Shown: positions 35,301 to 43,013 of the stretch, piece by piece | How positions within the stretch are numbered: position 1 is the first letter of the stretch | How the letters are laid out: every line of letters starts with the position of its first letter | Source: Deltaproteobacteria bacterium | Lineage (GTDB): Bacteria; Desulfobacterota; JAFDED01 | Length of the DNA: 55,470 nt | Direction of reading: 5' to 3' | Assembly: GCA_019310535.1 (NCBI GenBank) | Contig: JAFDED010000023.1 | Location: 1-55,470, forward strand | Notes under the pieces: model-generated | Seen by the model: the letters and a program-made list of their open reading frames with translations, nothing else | The model's database searches: none | What the model was told of the DNA's origin: nothing | Program-made: the position numbers and the translations under genes

Positions 35301-36557
35301 TATATCACCCATAACGCGCTCCCTTTGTTCCCTGTGGAATTTCGCATGATCGACCGCCAGCCGTTTCAGCAGAGGATCAATAAACTTCCCCTGGATTTCG
35401 TTGCCATGGCCCCGCATTTCCCCGAACATGAAACAGTGTTGGTTGTTACAGCGTGGCTTCCGTTGGGAGGAGCGGAAAAGCATTTGTATTACGTATTGAA
35501 AGAATTTCGTGCAATGGGATACCAGATCGTCATTGTCTGCACGGAAATAATGGACTTCCGGATGGGTGATCAGAGTTTTCGCTTCTTTAAAGATATCACG
35601 CCGTATATCTATCATCTGGATCATACCTTGCCCGCTCAATACTGGCAGGACTTCCTGGAATCACTCATCCGGAAGATGAAAACCCGGAAGATTTTTTTGC
35701 AGGGAAGCAATTTCTTGTACAATATCCTGCCTGATCTGAAATCCCGCTTTCCGGAACTGTTCGTTGTTGACCAGCTTTTTAGCGCCGATTTTGAGCTGGG
35801 GCACATTGCCAGTAATTGCAAGATGCATCAACACATTGATCTGACTTTTGGAGTTACGGAAAAGGTCAAAACCGAGTTGAAGAAACGAATCAACACGGAT
35901 AGAGTGTTTACTATACATACAGGAATCGAAGTTGATGAACAGTTTATTGGGCGATATCAGGCAATAGAGTCAAAGAGAAAACTTGATCTGCCGCTGGATC
36001 GGCCCATTGTTTCATATATCGGCCGATTTTCACCAGAAAAAAATCCTTTCACTTTTTTGGAGGTTGCACGGTCGTTTTATAACGGACCCCAAGAACCTTA
36101 TTTTCTCATGGTTGGTCTTGGTCCCTTACTTGAGGAATTGCAAGAAAATATTCGGCACAGTCCGATGGATAACTTGAAATTCTACAATTTCCATAAAGGT
36201 GTGAAAGATGTTCATGTAGCGTATGCAGCCACTGATGTCATAGTAAACTGTTCCTATACAGAAGCTCTTTCATTGGTTCTTATTGAGTCTATGGCACACG
36301 GAGTCGCATTGATTATCCGAGATATAGGAGATCAGGCGCTGGTTGTTCATCCCGGCGAAAATGGCTTTCTATGTAAATCCACTGACCCGGAAGAATACGT
36401 GATGTTTTTGAAGAAAGTAATCGAGACTGATGGCTTTCTCGATGATGCGAAACGGATCAGCCGGGCGATCGTCAAAGATTTCAGCCACGAAAAGATGATC
36501 GAGAAATACCGGGAGGTCTTTAAGCGGTACTGGGGCTTGTCGAAAGGTTTATCATGA
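32370..36557 (+). CDS. Carbamoyltransferase - coiled coil - glycosyltransferase (GT4) fusion
   Basis: A 1395-aa multidomain protein. Residues 1-560 form a NodU/CmcH-type carbamoyltransferase: GVHDSGIALYD, the DHHTAHAASAFF metal motif, GLAAYGKPN, GRMEAGPRALGNRSIL, and the C-terminal RTGIPSIINTSFNIHEEPI. Residues about 625-735 are a charged coiled coil (repeated LAEVEKARERF-type heptads). Residues about 800-1000 form an unassigned domain. Residues about 1018-1390 form a GT-B family 4 glycosyltransferase: AWLPLGGAEKHLYYVL, SYIGRFSPEKNP, and the EALSLVLIE (E-x7-E) nucleotide-sugar motif. It could add and carbamoylate a sugar on the same glycan. The gene starts at ATG 32370 with a weak RBS. The fusion is unusual, since the two activities are normally separate. 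Confidence 0.85.
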   Translation: MKFLSIVYTGVHDSGIALYDSKKAAFELVIAEERLSRIKKDGRFPTRSLSLVDLEQADVLCIPHREPADRDTMSKSLQELSLHSFKRKPRPLDKPFFPLPDDYNRQFPRLDIPVEYVDHHTAHAASAFFWSGFDEALIVTYDSGARNCPYFAGVYAGKGVDLAPVYRYPIQHFTPACDPYSDMTAYLGFTPMKHEGKITGLAAYGKPNARCREVLLDLIEKFYEGSLGFYFWIFPFHDVVPPELIANTAVVEAAKKYLAPYSKEDIAWAIQDILEERILKMVADASEHVDSRNICLAGGLFANVKINLRIKELGFEGIFICPLMADDGLGVGAALEAARRRGLLQPQKLPNVFLGPGFSSASVEKELREWGLVCHHADNIAESIADLLVQGKVVGRFTGRMEAGPRALGNRSILYHTQDVTVNDWLNKKLQRTEFMPFAPATLAEHAADCYTQHEGAEHAAEFMTICFRCTDRMKVQSPAVVHKDGTARPQLVTKDSNPDLYAILRAYYKRTGIPSIINTSFNIHEEPIICTPDDAIRAFFDSRLDVLAIDNYLVYQEENLEVRQKYERESTTPLETLDMAGKSLEERVLSMQHSPEFNRWELKRWLKGYRHAYRDLRQSFAAESRELVSVREYLAEAQKAGDYFRELQQRTQAKLVSAKRSLARVEKSRDRFKAELESARLHLAEVEKARERFQQLYQKGREVRDRRVELARGLLRKTKDSLQQVTGERDHYQAAYAQVSAEINAIYSARAYFFFRMAQRGSMPFRKFFRFLKKIKNKITGRHRELHKGRAEPAEESRIQRQSEISNVALVFIWDTGESSEKAFDPLFLQIPAGYQIIFVTPKSREDLSEFDAAVKVVQPLKTELQEALRTFRAKLAIIIRDDIELFPLTLEKLFMAKFYRQELPAVAIMGLHEEAARGDFIDFTELVSTSENVRSLSPLAVSPEFIDDLPDGPLSWEDLVLLRDILHVPALPEVSYITHNALPLFPVEFRMIDRQPFQQRINKLPLDFVAMAPHFPEHETVLVVTAWLPLGGAEKHLYYVLKEFRAMGYQIVIVCTEIMDFRMGDQSFRFFKDITPYIYHLDHTLPAQYWQDFLESLIRKMKTRKIFLQGSNFLYNILPDLKSRFPELFVVDQLFSADFELGHIASNCKMHQHIDLTFGVTEKVKTELKKRINTDRVFTIHTGIEVDEQFIGRYQAIESKRKLDLPLDRPIVSYIGRFSPEKNPFTFLEVARSFYNGPQEPYFLMVGLGPLLEELQENIRHSPMDNLKFYNFHKGVKDVHVAYAATDVIVNCSYTEALSLVLIESMAHGVALIIRDIGDQALVVHPGENGFLCKSTDPEEYVMFLKKVIETDGFLDDAKRISRAIVKDFSHEKMIEKYREVFKRYWGLSKGLS

Positions 36558-36612
36558 GAACCGGCCCGTTGAGAAATACATTACAGCACTTAAATGCCTT
36601 AGTAAATACGTA

Positions 36613-36957
36613 ACTGTCATTCCGACCCTTGCTTCCAGTGGGTGAAAAGCCTATACTTGAGCTGATTATTCGAAAGCTGAAGCGTGAGGGATTCAAAGAA
36701 TTCATTTTCGCGTAAGCAACCTTTCTTTTTTATTCCAGGCATTCTTTGGAAACGGGACGCGGTTCGGCATAGAAGCTGAAGAGATCACGGAAGTTCCCTT
36801 GCAACTGGTTCTGGAACATCCCGGGATGGGAGCGGATGACTTCATGATCGCGGATATCTCCAGCCTCACAACCGCGCTGGGAGGCAGGACACCCCGGTTC
36901 GACCTGCACGAGACGTTGAACATGATGTTTTTGCATGAAATGCAAAAAACAAAATGA
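36613..36957 (+). pseudogene. Remnant of a sugar-phosphate nucleotidyltransferase
   Basis: Fragments in shifting frames read TVIPT, then LLPVGEKPILELIIRKLKREGFKEFIFA, then AVSNLSFLFQAFFGNGTRFGIEAEE. They are colinear with the N-terminal third of NTP-transferase enzymes (VIPKPLLPVGGKPILE ... GFKEIILAVGYL ... FFGDGSRFGV). At least two 1-nt frameshifts separate them. The nucleotide-binding GGxGTRL segment and the rest of the fold are missing. The tail after residue GIEAEE (to the stop at 36957) does not look like the family and is of unknown origin. Confidence 0.7.
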
Positions 36958-36983
36958 GCGTTAATCCCCTTAACGCTCGTTTT
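36956..36983. terminator. Bidirectional terminator-like hairpin
   Basis: GAGCGTTAA-TCCCC-TTAACGCTC (36956-36978) is a perfect 9-bp stem, followed by GTTTT on the plus strand; on the minus strand it is followed by ATTTTGTTTTTTG. It separates the nucleotidyltransferase remnant from asnB. The rest of 36984-37203 shows no gene. Confidence 0.6.
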
Positions 36984-37203
36984 GCAGCGCATTCAGCTGT
37001 GGTTTATACTTTTGCAACAGCGGGAATAAACCGGCAAACCACTTTTTCAATATTTTACACGCATCGTACCGAAGCGCAAATTGATCGCTCAAAAGATTAT
37101 CGATCAATTTGTTTTCATTCCCTGCGGAAATGAACCAGAGAAAATCCGAATACAGGGGAATCCCCAACTTCGAAAAGAATGGTACGGTTCAGGGAAACAT
37201 AGA

Positions 37204-39099
37204 ATGTGCGGTATTTGCGGCATCGCTCTGAAAGATCTCCAGCAAACTCCTGACAGGGAAGTCGTGGGCCGGATGGTCCATTCCTTGAGACACAGGGGTC
37301 CCGATGGTCTGAATCAAATGATCGAGCCAGGCGTTGCCCTTGGACACACCCGTCTGAGCATTATCGACCTGACAACCGGCAACCAGCCTATTTACAATGA
37401 GGATCGAACCGTCGCCGTCATCTTCAACGGAGAAATATACAACTTCCTTGAGCTCAGAGCTGAGCTGGAGCGGGAAGGTCACCTTTTCTACACCAGATCA
37501 GACACTGAAGTGCTCGTTCATCTTTGGGAAAATTATCGGGATGAGATGACGGCCCACCTGAGGGGTATGTATGCTTTCGCCATATGGGATCGGCGGGACA
37601 GGACATTGTTTCTCGCCCGGGACCGGGCCGGACAAAAGCCGCTGGTGTATATGGATCTCGGTAATGAGCTGGTTTTTGCTTCTGAGATAAAAGCCCTGCG
37701 ACACCATCCCCGCTTTCGGCCCGACATCGATTACAATGCGCTGGACCTCTACCTGGCGCTTCTATACATTCCTGCCCCGTGGACCATATACAAGTCCATT
37801 CGCAAACTTCCGCCGGCACATCAGCTCCTCTGGAAAGACGGTAAAGTCTCCATTCGACCTTACTGGAAGCTCGACTTCACACCGAGAAAAACGCGGGACA
37901 TTCGGGAATGGGAGGACACTTTCTGGCATCTTTTCAAGGAATCGGTGAGGATGAGGATGATCTCCGATGTGCCGCTGGGCGCTTTTTTAAGCGGCGGCAT
38001 CGACTCCAGCCTTATCGTAGCGGTCATGAGCGAGGTGTCTTCACAGCCGGTCAAGACGTTTTCCATGGGCTTTGGAAAGGAGATCAACGAACTTCCCTAC
38101 GCGCGAATGGTCGCCCAGAGATTCCAGACCGACCACAGCGAGATGGAGGTGAACGCCGAGGCTGGTTCTCATCTGGAATGGCTCTCCGCCCACTATGACG
38201 AGCCCTACGCTGATACCTCCAACGTGCCCTCTTACATCCTCTCCGAGTTTATCCGCCGCCACGTCACCGTGGCGCTCAATGGAGACGGAGGGGACGAGCT
38301 TTTTGGCGGCTATACTCTTACTACATGCTTTCTCAAGGGTCTTCGATACCGTAAGATTCCATCCCGAGCGGCCGGCACCCTCCGTAAACTGGCAAGCATG
38401 TTGAGAAACCGACGAGCGCTCAGGACAGCATCTTCCCTCGAGCAAATTCTATGGTGGAGAGATGTGGGAAACCGCCTGGTAGCTTCCGAATCACCATACC
38501 TGGAAATGGTGTTCCTCCAGTATTTCTCGTCGGATGAACGCGAAAGACTCCTGCGGCCCGAGTGTTTGGACGGGGAAGGGCAGAGAGAATTTCGGCAGCG
38601 GCACATTCTCTTGGAACCCCTCCCGCCGTCGGCTGAAGCCCTCAGGTTCGATTACCTGGAATATCTCCCCGGTGATCTCATGGTCAAAATGGACATGGCG
38701 AGTATGATCCACGGCCTGGAGGCGCGCTCTCCCTTTCTGGATCATAAGCTCACTGAGCACGTGATGGCGCTTCCCCCGGAATTCAAGGTCGATCACCTGC
38801 ATACAAAAAAAATCTTGAAGCGAATGGCCGCCCGGTATCTCCCGCCGGAAATCCTCAATCGCTCCAAGATGGGGTTCGGCGTGCCCGTTGTCTCGTGGTT
38901 GCAATCACCCGAGATGAGAGAACAGACCAGGGAGATGCTCCAGAACGCTCGCGAGCTCCCCTTTTCTCCTGAAATTCTCGCGGAGTACGTGAACCGCTTC
39001 TATGGGGGCCGGGTAGACCTGGGCTACCGGATATGGCAGTTGCTCTGTTACTATTTCTGGCACAAGAAAAGCCGCGCATTATCCACATTGCAAGTCTAA
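37204..39099 (+). CDS. asnB: Asparagine synthase (glutamine-hydrolysing)
   Basis: A 632-aa enzyme starting at ATG 37204, which places the catalytic Cys at residue 2 (MCGICGIA). The N-terminal class II glutamine amidotransferase (2-210) has RHRGPDG, LGHTRLSIIDL and FNGEIYNF. The C-terminal synthase (about 240-632) has the PP-loop LSGGIDSSLIVAVM, LNGDGGDELFGGY and DHKLTEHVMALP. In polysaccharide loci AsnB-like proteins often amidate uronic acids or modify glycan precursors and not free aspartate. A long in-frame upstream extension to 37081 is not used, since it would bury Cys 2. Confidence 0.93.
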   Translation: MCGICGIALKDLQQTPDREVVGRMVHSLRHRGPDGLNQMIEPGVALGHTRLSIIDLTTGNQPIYNEDRTVAVIFNGEIYNFLELRAELEREGHLFYTRSDTEVLVHLWENYRDEMTAHLRGMYAFAIWDRRDRTLFLARDRAGQKPLVYMDLGNELVFASEIKALRHHPRFRPDIDYNALDLYLALLYIPAPWTIYKSIRKLPPAHQLLWKDGKVSIRPYWKLDFTPRKTRDIREWEDTFWHLFKESVRMRMISDVPLGAFLSGGIDSSLIVAVMSEVSSQPVKTFSMGFGKEINELPYARMVAQRFQTDHSEMEVNAEAGSHLEWLSAHYDEPYADTSNVPSYILSEFIRRHVTVALNGDGGDELFGGYTLTTCFLKGLRYRKIPSRAAGTLRKLASMLRNRRALRTASSLEQILWWRDVGNRLVASESPYLEMVFLQYFSSDERERLLRPECLDGEGQREFRQRHILLEPLPPSAEALRFDYLEYLPGDLMVKMDMASMIHGLEARSPFLDHKLTEHVMALPPEFKVDHLHTKKILKRMAARYLPPEILNRSKMGFGVPVVSWLQSPEMREQTREMLQNARELPFSPEILAEYVNRFYGGRVDLGYRIWQLLCYYFWHKKSRALSTLQV

Positions 39100-39121
39100 A
39101 ACTTATCAATAAAGGAGACCG

Positions 39122-40066
39122 ATGCATAAAGGTTCCTTTAAAATTACGGTTCTTCTCAGCGTTTATAACGGCGCAAAGTATCTCAAAGAAGCTGTCGAAA
39201 GTATCCTTGACCAGACATTTTCGGAATTTGAATTCCTGATCATCGATGATGGCTCCACGGATGATACGCCGGATATCATCCGCTCTTTCAGGGACCCGAG
39301 GATTCGAGTTCTCAGGAACGCGTCGAACCTGAGACTGATCCGCAGTCTAAACATCGGTTTGAGTGAAGCCGGGGGTGAGTATGTGGCCCGCATGGACGCG
39401 GATGACATTTCCGAGCCCCGGCGCCTGGAACTCCAGTGGAACTATGTCCAGGCCCATCCTGAATGTGCTCTCCTGGGCGGGCAGTATCATACCATTGACG
39501 AGGAGGGAAGGATACTCAAAGCATGGTCTCTGCCCACCGATCACGCTGACATAGTAAAGGGCCTGAAGAATTCTAATTGCTTCTGCCACGGATCCGTGTT
39601 GATGCATAGGGACCGGATACAGGACGTCGGCGCATATCGTCAAATTCCTCACGCAGAAGACTACGACCTCTGGTTGCGGGTAGCGGAAAACTACAGGGTG
39701 GCGAACTTGCCGGATAATCTGTACCGCCTCAGACGTCATGCAGGAACCATAACTTCCCAAAAGTACTATGAACAGGTGGTAGCCTCGGAATTTATTCAGG
39801 AATTGGCCAAGGAACGTTCACGCCACGGCCGTGACAGTTTACAGATACCCGAAAAGAAGGAAAAGGTCCTGGCAGAACTCAAGCAGCGCCAGGAAGACCC
39901 TGATCGAAAAATACAGCACTATATCCGCACGGTGGAGCAGATGCGTCGAAATATCGACGAGTTGGAGACGCAGAAACAACGCCTGGAAATGCGCCTCTCT
40001 GGGCTTTCCGGATTTCACAAGGCGCAAGGGCCGTTTCCTGAACCCAGGACCATAGGTAAAGGATGA
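39122..40066 (+). CDS. Family 2 glycosyltransferase, copy A, with C-terminal coiled coil
   Basis: A 314-aa GT-A enzyme: ITVLLSVYNGAKYLKEAVESIL, DDGSTDDTPDIIRSF, and the DxD-type site YVARMDADDISEPRRLE. H-G-S-V-L-M-H and HAEDYDLWLRVAENY follow. Residues about 240-300 are a coiled coil (KKEKVLAELKQRQEDPDRKIQHYIRTVEQMRRNIDELE, abbreviated). RBS AAAGGAGACC. It is a close duplicate of the next gene, with 50 identical nucleotides at 39270-39319 and 40220-40269 and strong similarity throughout. The 3' end overlaps copy B by 4 nt (ATGA). Probably transfers a sugar in surface-glycan assembly. Confidence 0.88.
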   Translation: MHKGSFKITVLLSVYNGAKYLKEAVESILDQTFSEFEFLIIDDGSTDDTPDIIRSFRDPRIRVLRNASNLRLIRSLNIGLSEAGGEYVARMDADDISEPRRLELQWNYVQAHPECALLGGQYHTIDEEGRILKAWSLPTDHADIVKGLKNSNCFCHGSVLMHRDRIQDVGAYRQIPHAEDYDLWLRVAENYRVANLPDNLYRLRRHAGTITSQKYYEQVVASEFIQELAKERSRHGRDSLQIPEKKEKVLAELKQRQEDPDRKIQHYIRTVEQMRRNIDELETQKQRLEMRLSGLSGFHKAQGPFPEPRTIGKG

Positions 40067-41451
40067 CCGTAAAAGGTTTGGACGCGCCAAAAATAACCGT
40101 GCTCCTCAGCGTATACAACAGCGCAAGATACCTTGCAGAGGCGATGGAAAGCATCCTGAAGCAGACCTTTTCGGCGTTCGAATTCCTCATCATTGATGAT
40201 GCCTCCACGGACGAAACGTCGGATATCATCCGCTCTTTCAGGGACCCGAGGATTCGAGTTCTCAGGAACAAGGCCAACCTGGGCCTGAACCGCAGTCTCA
40301 ACATCGGTTTGAGGGAAGCCGGGGGCGAGTACGTGGCCCGCATGGACGCGGATGACATTTCCGGGCCTCAACGCCTGGAACTCCAGTGGAACTACGTCCA
40401 GGCCCACCCGGAATGTGCACTCCTGGGATGCCAGTACCATACCATCGACGAAGGAGGAACTATCCTCCGGGCATGGGCTTTCCCCACGGATCATCCTGAC
40501 ATAGTCGCAGGCCTGAAGCGGAGCAATTGCTTCGGCCACGGCTCTGTGTTGATGCACAGGGCCAGGATACTTTCCATCGGCGCATACAGGAACGAAATAC
40601 CATACGCGCAGGACTATGACCTCTGGATAAGGACGGCTGAAAACTATCAGGTTGCGAACTTACCGGATTATCTCTACCGCCTGCGAATGCACGAAAAGGC
40701 CATTACCTCTCAGAAACACTATGAGCAGGTGGTGTGCGTTGAATTCATCCAGGATTTGGCCAGGGAACGTTCCAGCCATGGTCAGGACAGCTTGCAGGAC
40801 CCCCAAAGGAGGGAAAAGGCCCTGGTTGACCTCCAGCAACGCCTGGAGGATCGGGAACGAAAAATCCAGCATTATATCATCACAGTGGAACAAATGCGTC
40901 GATATATCGACGAGTTGGATGCACATAATTATCGTTTGGAAAAGCTCATATCCAGGCTTTCCGCACCGGCCGAGACATCGGAGCCGTCTCATGAACCAAA
41001 GGCCCCCAGCCGCCAATTGAACATTCTTCAGAAAAAAACATGGAGTATATTTCTTATGCGATTGTTATTGCGGTGGTTCCCGCCGCTGCGCTTCGCTTTG
41101 CGGCGAAAAATCATCGCGTGCCTGGATTCTTTTAATGGGAACACCATCACCGGATGGGCTTTCGCCTTGGATGGTGCCGATATCACAGGTGCTGTCAGGG
41201 CGGACGGCATGGAGATCGGCAGCCTCAAGCCCGGCGATCCTCGTCCCGATGTGGCCGCGGCCTACCCCGGATTCTCCAAAGCCCGGGCCAGCGGATTCAC
41301 TTGTTGGCTTGACTGGTCCAAGGTGGCGCCCGGCCCTGTGGATCTGAACATCGAGCTTAGCCATTCCAGCGGAAAAGGAATTACATTGGGCCCCCTGAGG
41401 GTTGAAATGCCGTTCAGTGGGACAAAAAAGTCCGGAGTTCATCATAATTGA
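40063..41451 (+). CDS. Family 2 glycosyltransferase, copy B, with extra C-terminal domain
   Basis: A 462-aa protein. Residues 1-300 repeat the architecture of copy A (ITVLLSVYNSARYLAEAMESIL, DDASTDETSDIIRSF, YVARMDADDISGPQRLE, YAQDYDLWIRTAENY, coiled coil about 240-305). A further about 150 residues follow: a hydrophobic/basic stretch (FLMRLLLRWFPPLRFALRRK) and a beta-rich domain (ACLDSFNGNTITGWAFALDGADI ... SGFTCWLDWSKVAPGPVDLNIEL), perhaps a glycan-binding or membrane-contact module. Copy A lacks it, so the copies have diverged in tail function. The start overlaps the stop of copy A. Confidence 0.87.
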   Translation: MTVKGLDAPKITVLLSVYNSARYLAEAMESILKQTFSAFEFLIIDDASTDETSDIIRSFRDPRIRVLRNKANLGLNRSLNIGLREAGGEYVARMDADDISGPQRLELQWNYVQAHPECALLGCQYHTIDEGGTILRAWAFPTDHPDIVAGLKRSNCFGHGSVLMHRARILSIGAYRNEIPYAQDYDLWIRTAENYQVANLPDYLYRLRMHEKAITSQKHYEQVVCVEFIQDLARERSSHGQDSLQDPQRREKALVDLQQRLEDRERKIQHYIITVEQMRRYIDELDAHNYRLEKLISRLSAPAETSEPSHEPKAPSRQLNILQKKTWSIFLMRLLLRWFPPLRFALRRKIIACLDSFNGNTITGWAFALDGADITGAVRADGMEIGSLKPGDPRPDVAAAYPGFSKARASGFTCWLDWSKVAPGPVDLNIELSHSSGKGITLGPLRVEMPFSGTKKSGVHHN

Positions 41452-41507
41452 TATAATTGATATAAAAAACCATATTTCAAACCGCCACAGGCTCTGCACG
41501 CTGAACG

Positions 41508-42965
41508 ATGTTATCTGAACAGCTTTCCAGTCAAAAAGACGAAGATTCTGCCATCCGGGTGGAAAACATCTCCAAGATGTACCGGATATATCAGCAGCCC
41601 TCGGACCGGCTAAAGGACTTCTTGTTGGGGCGGTGGAAGAGGTTTCACTCTCCATTCTGGGCGTTACAGGGGATTTCTTTCGAGGTTTCCCGGGGACACA
41701 CCGTGGGCATCATCGGGCGCAACGGCGCGGGTAAGACCACCATGCTGGAGATCATCGCCGGTACCCTGACTCCCACCACGGGTCGAGTCGAGGTCCGTGG
41801 ACGTACCTGCGCCCTGCTGGCCCTGGGGGCGGGGTTTAATCCCGAGTTCACGGGGCGGGAAAACGTCTTGATGTACGGTGCCATTATGGGGTTCGGACAC
41901 CGGGAGATAGCGGAGCGGCTCCCGAGCATCGAGGCGTTCGCGCAGATCGGTGAGTTCATCGATCAGCCGATGAAGACATACTCATCAGGGATGCTCGTTC
42001 GGCTGGCCTTCAGCGTGGTGGTGCACGTGGAGCCAACCATCCTGATCGTCGACGAGGCCATTTCCGTGGGAGACATGCTGTTCCAGAAGCGGTGCATGGA
42101 GCGCATGGAGACCTTGCGGCGCCGGGGCTGCACCATCCTGTTTGTAAGCCACGACATAATCACCGTGCAGAGTATTTGCGACCACGCCATCCTCCTGGAA
42201 AGCGGCCGGATGGTGTGCCAGGGCGACCCGAAAGAGATAGTACAGGAATACAAAAAGATCATGATGAGAGAGGAGGAAAAGTATCTTGCCTCAGTGCGGC
42301 CTCTTCATTACCCGGGCATTGTGGGGCCCGAATCGGGCGTAAACGGGCAGGCCGCAGCCGAAACCCCGCCGAACGCTCAAGAGACGGGAACGGTCGAACC
42401 CGCCCCCGGAGATTATGAAACAGAGGAAGCAGCCTCTCCCGCGGGTGATGACTCAACCCGGCGGGCGGAAAGCCCTGTTAATCCCTCTGAGCGTGAGATA
42501 GGTTCCTTGATGGGGCGGGATGCCCGGATCGCGCGCTGGGAGATGCTCAACGAGGAGGGCGAGCCGGCAAGTGTTTTTCAGGTGAACGAGGAGACCGTGA
42601 TCCGGATGTGGGTCAAGTTCTTCAAGGACGTGGAATTACCCAACTTCGCCTTCTTCATACAGAACAAGAACAATGTGCTCGTTTACGAGACGGGAACGTA
42701 CTACCAGAGAATACAGGTGGAGCCTGTCCTGGCGGGAGAGACCCGGATGGTGGAGTTCCGGCAGCGGCTTCGCCTGACACCGGGGCATTTCTTTATCAAC
42801 TTTGGCGTTGGAGAGTACATTTATGAGTCAGGGCAACGTCTCTTGGATCGTAAATTTGATGCCATTCATTTTCAGCTCATGAGCGATGCGACTCATATTG
42901 GCGGGGTTGTAAATCTTGAAAGTAAGATAACCATATGGAATTGCGATAAAAAAACCGCTTTATGA
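41508..42965 (+). CDS. wzt: Polysaccharide ABC exporter ATPase with Wzt-type C-terminal domain
   Basis: A 485-aa protein. The ATPase domain (about 15-260) has Walker A IIGRNGAGKTT near residue 66, the family-specific TCALLALGAGFNPEFTGRENV, signature YSSGMLVRLAFSV and Walker B ILIVDEAISVGD, the usual spelling for Wzt/KpsT/TagH proteins. A low-complexity linker follows (about 265-330, rich in Pro, Glu, Ala). The C-terminal beta-sandwich (about 335-480, RIARWEMLNEEGEPASVF ... INFGVGEYIY) resembles the Wzt C-terminal carbohydrate-binding domain that recognises a terminal sugar modification. No Wzm permease is in the window. Preceded by tandem TTGATATAA repeats at 41448-41466. Confidence 0.9.
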   Translation: MLSEQLSSQKDEDSAIRVENISKMYRIYQQPSDRLKDFLLGRWKRFHSPFWALQGISFEVSRGHTVGIIGRNGAGKTTMLEIIAGTLTPTTGRVEVRGRTCALLALGAGFNPEFTGRENVLMYGAIMGFGHREIAERLPSIEAFAQIGEFIDQPMKTYSSGMLVRLAFSVVVHVEPTILIVDEAISVGDMLFQKRCMERMETLRRRGCTILFVSHDIITVQSICDHAILLESGRMVCQGDPKEIVQEYKKIMMREEEKYLASVRPLHYPGIVGPESGVNGQAAAETPPNAQETGTVEPAPGDYETEEAASPAGDDSTRRAESPVNPSEREIGSLMGRDARIARWEMLNEEGEPASVFQVNEETVIRMWVKFFKDVELPNFAFFIQNKNNVLVYETGTYYQRIQVEPVLAGETRMVEFRQRLRLTPGHFFINFGVGEYIYESGQRLLDRKFDAIHFQLMSDATHIGGVVNLESKITIWNCDKKTAL

Positions 42966-43013
42966 CCTGGGGAAAAAAGAGCGGCAGATCATTTTTATTT
43001 ACATGCCGGTGAA

